DNA from: DAOPXV01 sp035352535
GTDB taxonomy: Bacteria; Muiribacteriota; UBA9980
Reading direction: 5' to 3'
Length of the DNA: 42,635 nt
Assembly: GCA_964545075.1 (NCBI GenBank)
Contig: CAZJFS010000017.1
Location: 1-42,635 of the forward strand
Positions 8,299 to 16,943 of this stretch are shown here, piece after piece. Positions within the stretch are counted from its first letter, which is position 1, and every line of letters begins with the position of its first letter. Below the pieces are notes generated by a model. The model had not been told where the DNA came from. It saw only the letters and a list, made by a program, of their open reading frames with translations, and ran no database searches. Both the position numbers and the translations under genes were made by a program.

Positions 8299-9882
8299 TT
8301 ATCTCCGGCCTTTTATTTTTTCATTTTTATATGCCTGCATGCCTTTGACTATGGTAGCGGCGATCCTTATGTTTTTAACCGTTTCCTTTTTCGAGTCGAA
8401 AATATCGGCGTCACAGACCGTCATGTCCGCGTATTTTCCCGGTGCCAGGCTTCCGCGTTCGCGTTCCTTGAAATTGGCGAAGGCGCCGTTTCTGGTGAAG
8501 ATTGAAACGGCGTCCCAGGCGGATATCCGTTCGGATTCGTTGGGCAGATTCAGGAGCGCGTGAATGCCGTTGACGGGCGACATGGGCGTTACGTCGGAAT
8601 CGGATCCGCCGGCTATTACGCATCCGCTTTTAAGGATGGACGCGAACCGGTTCGTTTGAAGCGCCCTTTTTTTCCCGAGCCGTTCGGCGTACATCGCTGA
8701 TTCTCCTCCCCATAGAGTTTCAAAGACCGGTTGCATCGAAAGTACTATCCCGAGATCAGCCGCTCTTTTTATATCGCGCGGAGAAGCAAGTTCGAAATGT
8801 TCGATGCGATGTCGCATGTCGTTTGACGCGGCGGAAGCCGCTTTTTTTAAAAGAGCTTCATAACAGTCCAGCATCATTTCGATCGCGGCGTCGCCGATAG
8901 CGTGAAACGCCATTTGAAGGTTGTGAGCGTGGGCGTTTTCCATGAATGAATATAGATCTTCCTTTTTAAAATAAAGAATGCCGCGGTTGTTTTTGGATTT
9001 ATGGTATGGCGCTTTTAACGCGGCGGTTGAAGAGCCGAAGGAACCGTCTACGAGAAGGCACCCGCCAATCCTGCCGAGTCCCATTCTCGAGGCTTTTGAA
9101 AAGTCCGTGTCCTGTCTGAACAGTATTATATTAACTAGATTTTTAGCGCTCTCGGTCATGCCGTTTACGAAATTTACGTCCGATTCGTCAGAGATAGCGC
9201 CGCCTTCCAGAGCGCATAAAGAGGTTATTCCGGCTTTAAGCGCGATCAGTTCAGCTTTTCTGAAGGCTTCCATCCTTTTTTTTTCGGGAAATAACCGTAT
9301 CAATTCGCTTTTAAGAGCGTAATTCGGGCGCTGTCTTAATATTCCGGTTTCGAATGCGCGTTTGTCCGCGCCGTTGTTTTTCAGGAAAGTCTCGAAAAGT
9401 TTCAAAAAAGCTGAATTTACAACTGCGCTGTGATGATCGACGCGGCCGGCGTATATAGGGGTTGATTTTGAAACGGCGTCCAGATCGTCTTTATCGGGCG
9501 TTCGTCCTTCGGGGAAAGATGATTCGTCAAAACCGTGTGACATCACGATGCCTTTATTGTCCGCGGCCGTATTATTTTTGATCGATGAGGCTATAGCGTC
9601 CTTTATTCCCTCGATCGAAGAAGCTTCGTTAAGCTTTATCACCGAAGCGTTATATCCAGTCTGCATGAAATGCGTGTGCGAATCGAAAAACCCCGGCAGG
9701 CAATATAAATGAGAAAAATCGAATATTTCAGTCTTCGCTCCCTGCGCATCCATAAATAAAGACGTTTCCCTTGCATCGAGAAGCGCCTCGATCTTATCGC
9801 CGCTCACCAGAACGGCTTTTTTATATTCGGAGGGGAAATTCATCGTATAGGCTTTTTTAAATATAAAAAGTTTTTTTTTCAT
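8299..9882 (-). CDS. Amidohydrolase of the YtcJ (COG1574) type
   Basis: This is a metal-dependent hydrolase of the amidohydrolase superfamily, 527 residues. It shows the N-terminal metal ligands in FFDSHTHF (H69, H71), a middle FHAIGDAAI and RIEHFEL (His ligands) and GGSDSDVTPMSP (the catalytic Asp region), ending in the small beta domain ERGSLAPGKYADMTVCD. This order is that of YtcJ-like and N-substituted formamide deformylase-like enzymes. The true substrate is unknown. There is no signal peptide, so it is cytoplasmic. It starts 6 bases after the upstream TPR gene and lacks a clear ribosome binding site, in line with coupling in the same operon. Confidence 0.85.
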   Translation of the reverse strand: MKKKLFIFKKAYTMNFPSEYKKAVLVSGDKIEALLDARETSLFMDAQGAKTEIFDFSHLYCLPGFFDSHTHFMQTGYNASVIKLNEASSIEGIKDAIASSIKNNTAADNKGIVMSHGFDESSFPEGRTPDKDDLDAVSKSTPIYAGRVDHHSAVVNSAFLKLFETFLKNNGADKRAFETGILRQRPNYALKSELIRLFPEKKRMEAFRKAELIALKAGITSLCALEGGAISDESDVNFVNGMTESAKNLVNIILFRQDTDFSKASRMGLGRIGGCLLVDGSFGSSTAALKAPYHKSKNNRGILYFKKEDLYSFMENAHAHNLQMAFHAIGDAAIEMMLDCYEALLKKAASAASNDMRHRIEHFELASPRDIKRAADLGIVLSMQPVFETLWGGESAMYAERLGKKRALQTNRFASILKSGCVIAGGSDSDVTPMSPVNGIHALLNLPNESERISAWDAVSIFTRNGAFANFKERERGSLAPGKYADMTVCDADIFDSKKETVKNIRIAATIVKGMQAYKNEKIKGRR

Positions 9883-9888
9883 TTCCGG

Positions 9889-11745
9889 TCACTCGAATAT
9901 GCCGAATTTTTTGAATATGCCGAAGAAAATGAAGCCGGAGATAAAAATGAGCGGAATGAAGCTTAATATCATTTTGCCGTAAAATATGGCGATGGACGAT
10001 GTGGGCAGAAACAGGAACATATAAACATAGCAGGCCGTTATCAAAGCGTAAACGAAAAGCTTCAAAAAATCCGTCCCTGGCTTTTCTGATAAAACTGCGT
10101 TGTTAAGGCTTTTATCGATAGAATCCAAGGGCAGTACTGCGGATTTATGTTCCTGTGCGATTCTTTTCTCCGGTTCTCTGACGGAACGTTCCGTCAAGGC
10201 GGGTTTTTCACTCCGCTGTGTCACGGGCGGTTTAGGACTTTCTTTAACGGCTGCATGCGGCTTTATGACTTTTTTTTCTTCGGCCGCGCTAATATTTTCA
10301 GGACCGCTTGTTGCGGTAATGTTTTCGACTACTGGCCGGGCGCTCTTTTGCTGGAGAGGAATTCCGATTTCGGCCACTTCACGAGGTTTTTCAACCTTCT
10401 TTATTTCCGGCGGCGCCGTCTTTTCGGGTTTAGCCGGTTGCGAGGATATCGAAGCGTTGAGGCCTTCGTATACGAGCTTTATCTCGTCGAGCCTTTGCGA
10501 TTTCGGGAATTTCGTCGTAAAGCTGATGCAGTAACCGCGTACTATATTCTTAGCCTCTTCGGCGATATTTTCCTTGCGGTTGAAATAAGAATTTATATTA
10601 AGCGTTATGAGTTTATAAAGCGAGTCTTCGCGATTTTTTTTTGACGGCGAGCATTTATAGACCTTTTCGTGTCCGGCGATGGATTCTTTGAATTGACCGC
10701 TTTTTTCCAAGAGCAGAGCGAAGTCATAGATCAGAGAATAGTATTTCTGAGAATTTTCAGGATTTTCATTGACGCGCTTTTCATCGATGCCACGGTATAT
10801 TTCAAACGCCTTCGAGCAGTCTGATTTTCTGATGTGACATTCAAACTTATAAAGGTCGATCGGAGTTTTTTTGGTCGTTCTCGGGAAGACTTCTTCAAAT
10901 TCGTTGAGATACTTGAGAGCGTCTTCAAGCTTATTGCGGCCGATGTAATAATTGACGAAATTCAGTTTTATTTCCTCTTCGTAAATGGATTCTGAAAATG
11001 CGCCTGTTATTTTTTCTAAAAAAGACTTCGCGCTTTTATCGTTGGTGTAGCGAAAAGCCATGCCGGAAAATTTTATTATCCTGGAGAACGCTTCCGCCTG
11101 ATAAGAATGTTTTTTGATGATGTAAAAAAGTATCTGAACGATCTTTTCTATTATTTCCGAATAATCTTCCGAGTTCCGTTCGAGCGCGTCAAACTCGATC
11201 TTATATATTTCAAGAAGATCGCCAAGCGCGAGAAATTCATATGTCGAATCGGGAAAGCGATTGATAACCGTTTCCGTGAGATTGAAAACTGTTTCGTAGT
11301 CTGCGCGGGCTATGAAGTGACGGGCGAGCGCGAGAAATGAATAACCGTATTCGAGATCGAGTCTGGTTTTTATGAATTCAAGATAATATTCCTCGAGCTG
11401 CCGGTCGTCCATCGCCAGCGAAACGTTTTCAAAGCAGTCCTGAAAGAAGATGTTTACCTTTGCGAGAAGATTTTTTTGTTTGTATTCCGAAAGAGACCAG
11501 TCTTTATCGGAAACGATAGGCTCTATGTCAAGAAGGAATTTTTTCAGGGTTTCACCGGCCGCCGTATCCTGACTTTTTGCTAAAAGGTCGCGAAGGCGAT
11601 CTATCGCCATGTTGAATTTGTTGAAATCGCCGCAGGCCAAAGCCGCCTGTATAGCTATCATATAAAGCTGGGCTGGATTTTGCGGCGGCGTCTTAAGAAG
11701 TGAAATATAACTCAATAAGTTATTTATAACGGTATTCTCAGTCAT
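9889..11745 (-). CDS. TPR-rich cytoplasmic protein with C-terminal membrane anchor
   Basis: The 618-residue protein begins without a signal peptide. Residues about 20-430 form helical pairs of TPR type (for example FLALARHFIARADYETVFNL and DFALLLEKSGQFKESIAGHEKVY). A Pro/Lys/Glu-rich linker follows (about 440-545), then two hydrophobic helices (about 555-575 and 585-610) at the extreme C-terminus. The TPR part would stay in the cytoplasm, held to the membrane by its tail, as a docking scaffold. I do not recognise a named family. It is the first gene of the six-gene minus-strand run. Its ATG is only about 3 bases from the predicted transcription start, so its message is probably leaderless. 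Confidence 0.6.
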   Translation of the reverse strand: MTENTVINNLLSYISLLKTPPQNPAQLYMIAIQAALACGDFNKFNMAIDRLRDLLAKSQDTAAGETLKKFLLDIEPIVSDKDWSLSEYKQKNLLAKVNIFFQDCFENVSLAMDDRQLEEYYLEFIKTRLDLEYGYSFLALARHFIARADYETVFNLTETVINRFPDSTYEFLALGDLLEIYKIEFDALERNSEDYSEIIEKIVQILFYIIKKHSYQAEAFSRIIKFSGMAFRYTNDKSAKSFLEKITGAFSESIYEEEIKLNFVNYYIGRNKLEDALKYLNEFEEVFPRTTKKTPIDLYKFECHIRKSDCSKAFEIYRGIDEKRVNENPENSQKYYSLIYDFALLLEKSGQFKESIAGHEKVYKCSPSKKNREDSLYKLITLNINSYFNRKENIAEEAKNIVRGYCISFTTKFPKSQRLDEIKLVYEGLNASISSQPAKPEKTAPPEIKKVEKPREVAEIGIPLQQKSARPVVENITATSGPENISAAEEKKVIKPHAAVKESPKPPVTQRSEKPALTERSVREPEKRIAQEHKSAVLPLDSIDKSLNNAVLSEKPGTDFLKLFVYALITACYVYMFLFLPTSSIAIFYGKMILSFIPLIFISGFIFFGIFKKFGIFE

Positions 11746-11754
11746 AATACGGCG

Positions 11755-11783
11755 ATTATATCATAAAAATAATAAATTGACAA
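11755..11783 (-). promoter_or_regulatory. Promoter of the minus-strand run (TPR to mutS), sharing its -35 box
   Basis: On the minus strand TTGTCA (11778-11783), a 17-base spacer and TATAAT (11755-11760) form a near-consensus promoter. The predicted start near 11748 is about 3 bases from the ATG at 11745. Its -35 box overlaps the plus-strand -35 box by five bases. Confidence 0.65.
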
Positions 11784-11805
11784 TTAATTATTTTACTGAT
11801 AACAT
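11777..11805 (+). promoter_or_regulatory. Promoter of the AsmA-like/methyltransferase unit, sharing its -35 box
   Basis: TTGACA (11777-11782), a 17-base spacer and TAACAT (11800-11805) precede the ATG at 11817. The predicted start near 11812 leaves a leader of about 5 bases, and no Shine-Dalgarno sequence is present. Confidence 0.65.
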
Positions 11806-11816
11806 AATTTGCCGCT

Positions 11817-14459
11817 ATGACGAAATATCATTATATAAAACAGAAGCACTTAGTCGCCGCCGCCACGATGTTGGCAGCGGTATTGCTGTTATATCTTATT
11901 TTTTTATACCAGGTATCGGAAGTTTTTAACGATATAAAAAAAAGCGGAGCGTTCGAGAGCGTTGCGTGGGATTATACCGGAAAAATAAGCCTGATTCATC
12001 CGCGCTACGATCAGACCGGGCCGTCCGTTGAAAAACTCAACATTCATTTTACGCCTTTTTTTAATTTGATACATCCGGGAGAATGCGTCATCGATATGGT
12101 CGTTGCCGCCGATACATCGTCAGTCCTTTTTTCCAGCGAACTGGGCGCCAGCCTTCAAAAGTTATTTGCAGCGATAGGCGCCGCGCCTCATTTAAACCGC
12201 GCCCGTGTTAATATTTCCTGCGCTCTGAAAAGCGGCACCGGTTTTTATATGAATGAATATTATGGGTTTATTCTTAAAAATGGCGCTTCAATTAAACGGG
12301 CTGCGGTCGATGGAATTATGAGTTTTGAAAAAGACCGCGGATTATCTTTCAAACTATTAAGATCTTCCGGTGATTTTGAAATTGGCGGCGAAACGATCGA
12401 GGCGGCGGTCCTGCTCAACAAAGCCGCTTATGAATTCAATCTGCGTTCCGTTCCCGTGCGGGTATTGAAGGATAATTTCGTCGCCGGCCAATTTCAAATT
12501 CCGACGGGAGAGGTCGATCTATCGTTTAAATCTGATTTGCCGGAACTTGGTCTCGGACGTAAGATCGGTGAATTTTCAGGCAGGGCGATTGGCCTTCAGC
12601 TTGTTTATGTTCCTTTTAATAGTGTTATTAAGCTCGGATTCGGTTTTAAGGCCGAAAAGAACAAGATCGTTTTAAGCGATCTTACGCAGGTTTCTTCAGC
12701 GCCGCTTTCAAGGATATCAGGCTCGATCGATCAGGCGACGGGTAATGTTTCAGCTGAGATACTTTCATCGGATTTCGACCTTGCCTGCTTCGCGCCTGCG
12801 TTCACGCGGGCAGGCGGTATAATATCGCATTATTCTCCGTCCGGAACGTCGAAAATCTATCTGAAAATCGACGGCACCATTGAAAAACCTGAAATTTACG
12901 GCGAACTAACCATGTCTAACGCTATATTACAGGGGGATGCCGGCTATAAAAACATCAGCAACGTTTCCGGGAATATAAATTTTTCAAATAAAAAAATAAA
13001 TTTTACCGACGTGTCGGGACTTCTTTTAAGTTCTAAGGTCGAGGTCGCCGGCAATATCGAGATAAACGAGTCCGGCGGCATTATGCCTAACGTTTCGGTC
13101 AATTTTCTTGAAATGCCTTCTGCCGAACTCAGAGAATGTATGATATTCAACGACAATGAGATCGGGAAACTTCTTGATAATCTTTCGGACGGCCGGATAA
13201 CTCTCGCGATAAAACTTTCGCGTAAAAATGATGCCGTTCAGCTTACCGGAACCGGAAATTTTTCGAAATGCAGAATGAACCTTCCTTTTAAGTCCGATTC
13301 GCTTCAGGCCTCGGAAATAGGCGGAACGGTTTCGATCTCGGATGAACTTATAAATATAAACGACGCGTATGGGTTCATAGGTAACGTTCCTTTCTTTTTC
13401 TCCGGAAGCATCCTGCGTTCATCCCTTAAAAAGTTCAATTTCAGTATACGGTTTAATAATGTTGATTTTTCTGACATAATCACCGGCGTTTCAGCGACGA
13501 ATTTTCTGTCGATACTATCGAGGATACAGTCCCGGAATAAGTCGCGCTTGGAATTTAAGATAGCGTCTTCAGATGATCAGAAAATAACGGGATCTCTCAA
13601 GCTGAGTCTGAACTTTCCTGAAATTTCCCTGCTGCCGCTTCCATTTTGCCTTAATATCGAGAATGTTTCCGGAGATATAAATTTTGAATATGATTTCGCG
13701 AAGCAGCCGGGCGAAACACTCGAAAACATAGTTTCTGAAAGAAGCCTGTCGATAAAATCACTGGATTTCAAAATGAAAGGCAATTCCAAGATCATAATCC
13801 TGTCCTCATTTTCCCAGACGATCCCCATATCCGTATCGGGTCATTTGGACGGAGGCATGAAATATTCACGTAATTCCGCCGGCGAGAACTACATTGAAGG
13901 CGCTATCAGCATAGCGAACGGGACGATAAGATATTTCGATAATAAATATATTGAAGTGCTCGTTAAGTTTAACGATCTGAACATGGCGTACAGCATATAT
14001 AATTCGATGTTAAACGGCGTGTGCAAGTTCGCTATTCTCGACGGGATCGCCAAATTAGAGTTCAAGTCTAATTTCGCGAACGTTTCAAGCGCCGTGACGT
14101 TTAATCTTGACGGCATATCACTTCCCCTGTTTTACGAAGAAAATCCTTCTCTCACAAGATACGTTGACGGCCAGCTCGCCCTTTCGCTTAAAAGTTCTTT
14201 TGAAGGCGGCGAACGCCATTCAAGCTCGCTTTCGGGGCGCGTTGAGCTTAAAAACGGCCAGCTGGCTAATTTAAGCCGGCTTGACGCCATATCGAAAAAA
14301 GAGATCATTCCAAACACCATATATAGATTCAATAAATTTGCTTTTGATTTTATGGCCGGAAAAACAGGCGTTAAGCTGTCGAATCCGTCTTATGACGGTT
14401 CTGAAAAAAATGAATTCCTTAAATTTTTAAGCACTTTCGGCTCAGAGCTGGGGCTTTGA
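11817..14459 (+). CDS. Large AsmA/TamB-like membrane-anchored protein
   Basis: The 880-residue protein has a short cytoplasmic start, one membrane helix (about residues 12-32) and an extended, strand-rich region to the C-terminus. Repeating patterns such as GRAIGLQLVYVPF, NVSGNINFSNKKINF and ISVSGHLDGGMKYSR fit the repeated beta strands of AsmA/TamB/DUF748-type proteins. The C-terminal stretch with EGAISIANGTIRYFDNKYIEV and LSGRVELKNGQLANLSRLDAI resembles the AsmA C-terminal region. The expected place is the periplasm, anchored in the inner membrane, in lipid transport or outer-membrane upkeep. The ATG at 11817 must be used to keep the membrane helix, although it is nearly at the RNA 5' end. 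The methyltransferase gene follows 7 bases downstream. Confidence 0.65.
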   Translation: MTKYHYIKQKHLVAAATMLAAVLLLYLIFLYQVSEVFNDIKKSGAFESVAWDYTGKISLIHPRYDQTGPSVEKLNIHFTPFFNLIHPGECVIDMVVAADTSSVLFSSELGASLQKLFAAIGAAPHLNRARVNISCALKSGTGFYMNEYYGFILKNGASIKRAAVDGIMSFEKDRGLSFKLLRSSGDFEIGGETIEAAVLLNKAAYEFNLRSVPVRVLKDNFVAGQFQIPTGEVDLSFKSDLPELGLGRKIGEFSGRAIGLQLVYVPFNSVIKLGFGFKAEKNKIVLSDLTQVSSAPLSRISGSIDQATGNVSAEILSSDFDLACFAPAFTRAGGIISHYSPSGTSKIYLKIDGTIEKPEIYGELTMSNAILQGDAGYKNISNVSGNINFSNKKINFTDVSGLLLSSKVEVAGNIEINESGGIMPNVSVNFLEMPSAELRECMIFNDNEIGKLLDNLSDGRITLAIKLSRKNDAVQLTGTGNFSKCRMNLPFKSDSLQASEIGGTVSISDELININDAYGFIGNVPFFFSGSILRSSLKKFNFSIRFNNVDFSDIITGVSATNFLSILSRIQSRNKSRLEFKIASSDDQKITGSLKLSLNFPEISLLPLPFCLNIENVSGDINFEYDFAKQPGETLENIVSERSLSIKSLDFKMKGNSKIIILSSFSQTIPISVSGHLDGGMKYSRNSAGENYIEGAISIANGTIRYFDNKYIEVLVKFNDLNMAYSIYNSMLNGVCKFAILDGIAKLEFKSNFANVSSAVTFNLDGISLPLFYEENPSLTRYVDGQLALSLKSSFEGGERHSSSLSGRVELKNGQLANLSRLDAISKKEIIPNTIYRFNKFAFDFMAGKTGVKLSNPSYDGSEKNEFLKFLSTFGSELGL

Positions 14460-14466
14460 TTTTCGC

Positions 14467-15306
14467 ATGAAGTATTATGACGATAACGCGGAGCAATATT
14501 ACAAAAACACTATAAACGCCGATCCTCATGAGCTTTGTCTTATGTTTACCGACGGCGCCCGGCGGTTTTTAAATAAAGATATCCATAATATTTCCGTCCT
14601 CGACTTAGGCTGCGGCTCGGCTCGCGATTCGATTTATCTTTCGGGCGAAGGGTTTAACGTGACAGGCATCGATCTGAGCTTTAAACTTCTCGGCCATGCG
14701 GTATCTTCGGCTATCAATAGCGATAACGGCGGAGCCGCGGAATCCTTGACTCAAACCAAACGGTTGACGAGCCTTTCGGATGAAACTGATACGGCGAACG
14801 CCACGGACGGCGATTCCGCGCTTCGGACATTGCGGCCTCCGTGCCGGGCCGTCGACTCCCTGCCATCCATGGCATCGTCGACATTACGGCCTCCGTGCCG
14901 GGCCGTCGACTCCCTGCCATCCATGGCATCGTCGACATTACGGCCTCCGTGCCGGGCAGCTTTTCTGTGCGCTGATTTTACGAAACTCCCTTTTAAAGAC
15001 GTTTCGTTTGACGCCGTTTTCGCTCAGGCGTCCCTGCTGCACGTTCCAAAGGCGAAGCTCGCGGCCGTCTTAAACGAAGTGAACCGGGTGATGCGTCCGG
15101 GCGGGCTTATTTATCTTTCTCTGAAGGAAGGCGCGGGCGAAAGTTTGGATGAAAAGGGAAGATTTTTCGCATACTATGATAGCGAAGAACTGGAAACTGA
15201 AATTTCGAATAACGGTTTTAAAATGGTTGATTTTAAAAGAAAGGCTTCCCGCGACGGGCTTAATAATGTTGCAATCTGGCTTATGTATCTGGCGCTGAAA
15301 GTCTGA
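14467..15306 (+). CDS. Class I SAM-dependent methyltransferase with an in-frame repeat insertion
   Basis: The protein opens MKYYDDNAEQYYKNT, then has SAM motif I VLDLGCGSARDSIYL, the acidic motif II region VTGIDLSF, FTKLPFKDVSFDAVFAQAS (motif IV) and LNEVNRVMRPGGLIYLSL (motif VI). Proteins of this small family are usually about 200 residues; this one has 279. The extra length is a block of about 80 residues between GHA (near residue 78) and LCADF (near 165), coded by an inverted-repeat segment and 2.3 copies of a 54-bp repeat. Removing it would join motif II directly to the segment before motif IV, as in normal relatives. The substrate is unknown. It is cotranscribed with the AsmA-like gene 7 bases upstream and lacks its own ribosome binding site. 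Confidence 0.85.
   Translation: MKYYDDNAEQYYKNTINADPHELCLMFTDGARRFLNKDIHNISVLDLGCGSARDSIYLSGEGFNVTGIDLSFKLLGHAVSSAINSDNGGAAESLTQTKRLTSLSDETDTANATDGDSALRTLRPPCRAVDSLPSMASSTLRPPCRAVDSLPSMASSTLRPPCRAAFLCADFTKLPFKDVSFDAVFAQASLLHVPKAKLAAVLNEVNRVMRPGGLIYLSLKEGAGESLDEKGRFFAYYDSEELETEISNNGFKMVDFKRKASRDGLNNVAIWLMYLALKV
14736..14820. repeat. 85-bp segment bounded by 9-bp inverted repeats, inside the methyltransferase gene
   Basis: CGCGGAATC (14736-14744) is matched by its exact reverse complement GATTCCGCG (14812-14820). The segment lies in the extra part of the methyltransferase, directly before the 54-bp tandem repeats, and keeps the reading frame. It could be the end structure of a small inserted element. 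Confidence 0.55.
14833..14957. repeat. 54-bp tandem repeat with internal palindromes (2.3 copies) inside the methyltransferase gene
   Basis: Two identical 54-bp units (14833-14886 and 14887-14940) are followed by a 17-base partial third copy; bases 14823-14832 look like a degraded copy end. Each unit contains TGCCAT-CC-ATGGCA, a 6-bp hairpin, flanked on both sides by GTCGAC, plus CGGC...GCCG. The 54 bp equal 18 codons, giving the peptide TLRPPCRAVDSLPSMASS, so the frame stays open. The unit is also open in other frames and on the other strand. Confidence 0.95.
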
Positions 15307-15315
15307 TTAGGGCAA

Positions 15316-16833
15316 TTATCTGGCCTGCGCTTTTCGCTCATAGACCGTAAAGAATTTTTCGCATTTTTCGAGTTTATAAACCTTTAGAATATAATCGTTT
15401 TTAAATTCATCGCTCTCGGCTATTTCTTTATCACCCTTATAAAGAGGGGCCTTCTGGCCAAGAAAATTGCCGAACGTTATATACAGCGGTTTTTTAGTCA
15501 GCACATAAGCTCCGTTTCCTTTCTCATGCCCTGCGGAACCGCCGCTTTTGTCCGGGGCGCAGGTTTCGGCTATTTCTTTATTCGTAAGTCCCAGCATATC
15601 TATCGTGTAAAGCCCTGAATAATAAGGTATAATTCCGGCCGTGTTCGTGGCGAGGATAGCTCCGGCGGGCGCGTTTTGCTTTAAAAGAAGTCCTATTTCA
15701 GTCCCCGCGGTTACCGCCTGGCTTTCTTTAATTTCGAAAAGCTCGGGAAGCGTTGAATTTTGAATGAAAATATAAAACAGCGATACCGCGATGATGGTAT
15801 TTACCGTTATGCGCGTCTTCGATTTTTCGGATAGCTGCGAGGATAGAAAAAACGCCGAATATGAAGACGTGAGGCAAATTATCGGCATGAGAGGCGCGAA
15901 AAACCTGAAGGCGTACATGAAATCGCCGCCGACGGCGATTATATAAAGCGTGTAAAAAAGAATAGTGATCGGAAGAATGAAGAATTTTGAACCGATATCG
16001 TTCCATTTGCCAATGAAAAAAAACATGGAAGCGCTCAGCAATACAAGCGGGAAGGAAGATACGCAAAAATCCGAGGCGTATGCGGCGCCCCGCAGGATTT
16101 GAATGACCGTGAAGCCGACCTTGGCGTGGAAAGTATTGGGTAAAAGCGCGCCGTAATAATAATAACGCCAGGCCAGAAAAGGAGCCGATATCGACGCGAA
16201 ACCGCCGGCGAAAAGCAAACTTTCAAATAGCATACGGGGCCGCCTGCATTTGAAAGCCGAAAAAAACATGACCGCGAAAGCTATAGCGCCTTCGGGCCTT
16301 GCGAGAAACGCCATTGCGCATAACGCGCCGGCCGAAAAAAAAGAATATGTGCATTTGGTTTCAGATGTTTTGGCGTAATAAAGTATCGAAAGCAGCAGAA
16401 GGAATGAAAAAAGAGGAGTTTCCATCCCGCTTACGGCCCATGGAAGAAAAACCATGGAAGAGGCGAGAAGAAGAACGGCCGTATCTCCGGCGTATTCATG
16501 CGCGTCTGTTTTTAAAAAATAACATGAAAACGATGTCAGAAATATAGATGCGATTGAAAAAAACGTTCCGGCAACCTTCGCGAACGCCGTAATGTCGAAA
16601 CCGGCCTTCGCGCCGAGCATGAGAATGAAAAGCCAGAGAAACGATGTATATCCTTCGATGAATTCTCCGGGATTATAAACTATACCGGCGCCTTTAGCCC
16701 AGTTTTCGGCGTATCTGAAAAAAATGAACGAGTCGTCCATCATCCAGGGCGATAAATAATAATTATGCCATATTATGGATAAAAGAGCCGCGCCGATAGC
16801 AAAACATTTGAAGTAATATTTTTTGTTTTCCAT
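15316..16833 (-). CDS. GT-C-fold membrane glycosyltransferase (AftB-like)
   Basis: The 505-residue protein has roughly ten membrane segments and a soluble C-terminal part (about 385-505). Just after the first helix it carries DDSFIFFRYAENWAKGAG followed by NPGEFIEGYTSFLW. A DD pair in the first extracytoplasmic loop (D33, D34) with this downstream pattern is seen in GT-C enzymes that use polyprenyl-phosphate sugars, most closely the mycobacterial arabinosyltransferase AftB group. The likely job is adding a sugar to an envelope glycan or protein outside the inner membrane; donor and acceptor are unknown. Lying just downstream of the pilin suggests, but does not show, pilin or surface glycosylation. 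It converges on the methyltransferase gene with 9 bases between stops. No ribosome binding site is seen. Confidence 0.7.
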   Translation of the reverse strand: MENKKYYFKCFAIGAALLSIIWHNYYLSPWMMDDSFIFFRYAENWAKGAGIVYNPGEFIEGYTSFLWLFILMLGAKAGFDITAFAKVAGTFFSIASIFLTSFSCYFLKTDAHEYAGDTAVLLLASSMVFLPWAVSGMETPLFSFLLLLSILYYAKTSETKCTYSFFSAGALCAMAFLARPEGAIAFAVMFFSAFKCRRPRMLFESLLFAGGFASISAPFLAWRYYYYGALLPNTFHAKVGFTVIQILRGAAYASDFCVSSFPLVLLSASMFFFIGKWNDIGSKFFILPITILFYTLYIIAVGGDFMYAFRFFAPLMPIICLTSSYSAFFLSSQLSEKSKTRITVNTIIAVSLFYIFIQNSTLPELFEIKESQAVTAGTEIGLLLKQNAPAGAILATNTAGIIPYYSGLYTIDMLGLTNKEIAETCAPDKSGGSAGHEKGNGAYVLTKKPLYITFGNFLGQKAPLYKGDKEIAESDEFKNDYILKVYKLEKCEKFFTVYERKAQAR

Positions 16834-16844
16834 ATTGAAAAATT

Positions 16845-16873
16845 ATATTATAATAATTTCAGTGTTTTGTCTA
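16845..16873 (-). promoter_or_regulatory. Candidate promoter of the GT-C gene
   Basis: On the minus strand TAGACA (16868-16873), a 17-base spacer and TAATAT (16845-16850) lie just after the pilin terminator. The start codon at 16833 is 11 bases past the -10 box, giving a leader of only about 5 bases. Overlapping TATAAT copies (16842-16852) make the exact -10 uncertain. Confidence 0.4.
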
Positions 16874-16911
16874 TAAAAAAATAAATGACGCCTTGAAAGA
16901 AGGCGTCATTT
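16872..16911 (-). terminator. Strong terminator after the pilin gene
   Basis: A perfect 12-bp stem (16900-16911 with 16883-16894) and a 5-base loop are followed on the minus strand by a run of Ts. It lies 33 bases past the pilin stop and separates the pilin from the GT-C gene. Confidence 0.9.
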
Positions 16912-16943
16912 AAATTATTGGTTTATTAAATTATTTTTTTGAA

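Noticed and set aside
14714..15073. Alternative reading frames over the methyltransferase repeats
   Set aside because: The 54-bp unit is open in several frames because its length is a multiple of three; only the methyltransferase frame has conserved motifs on both sides.
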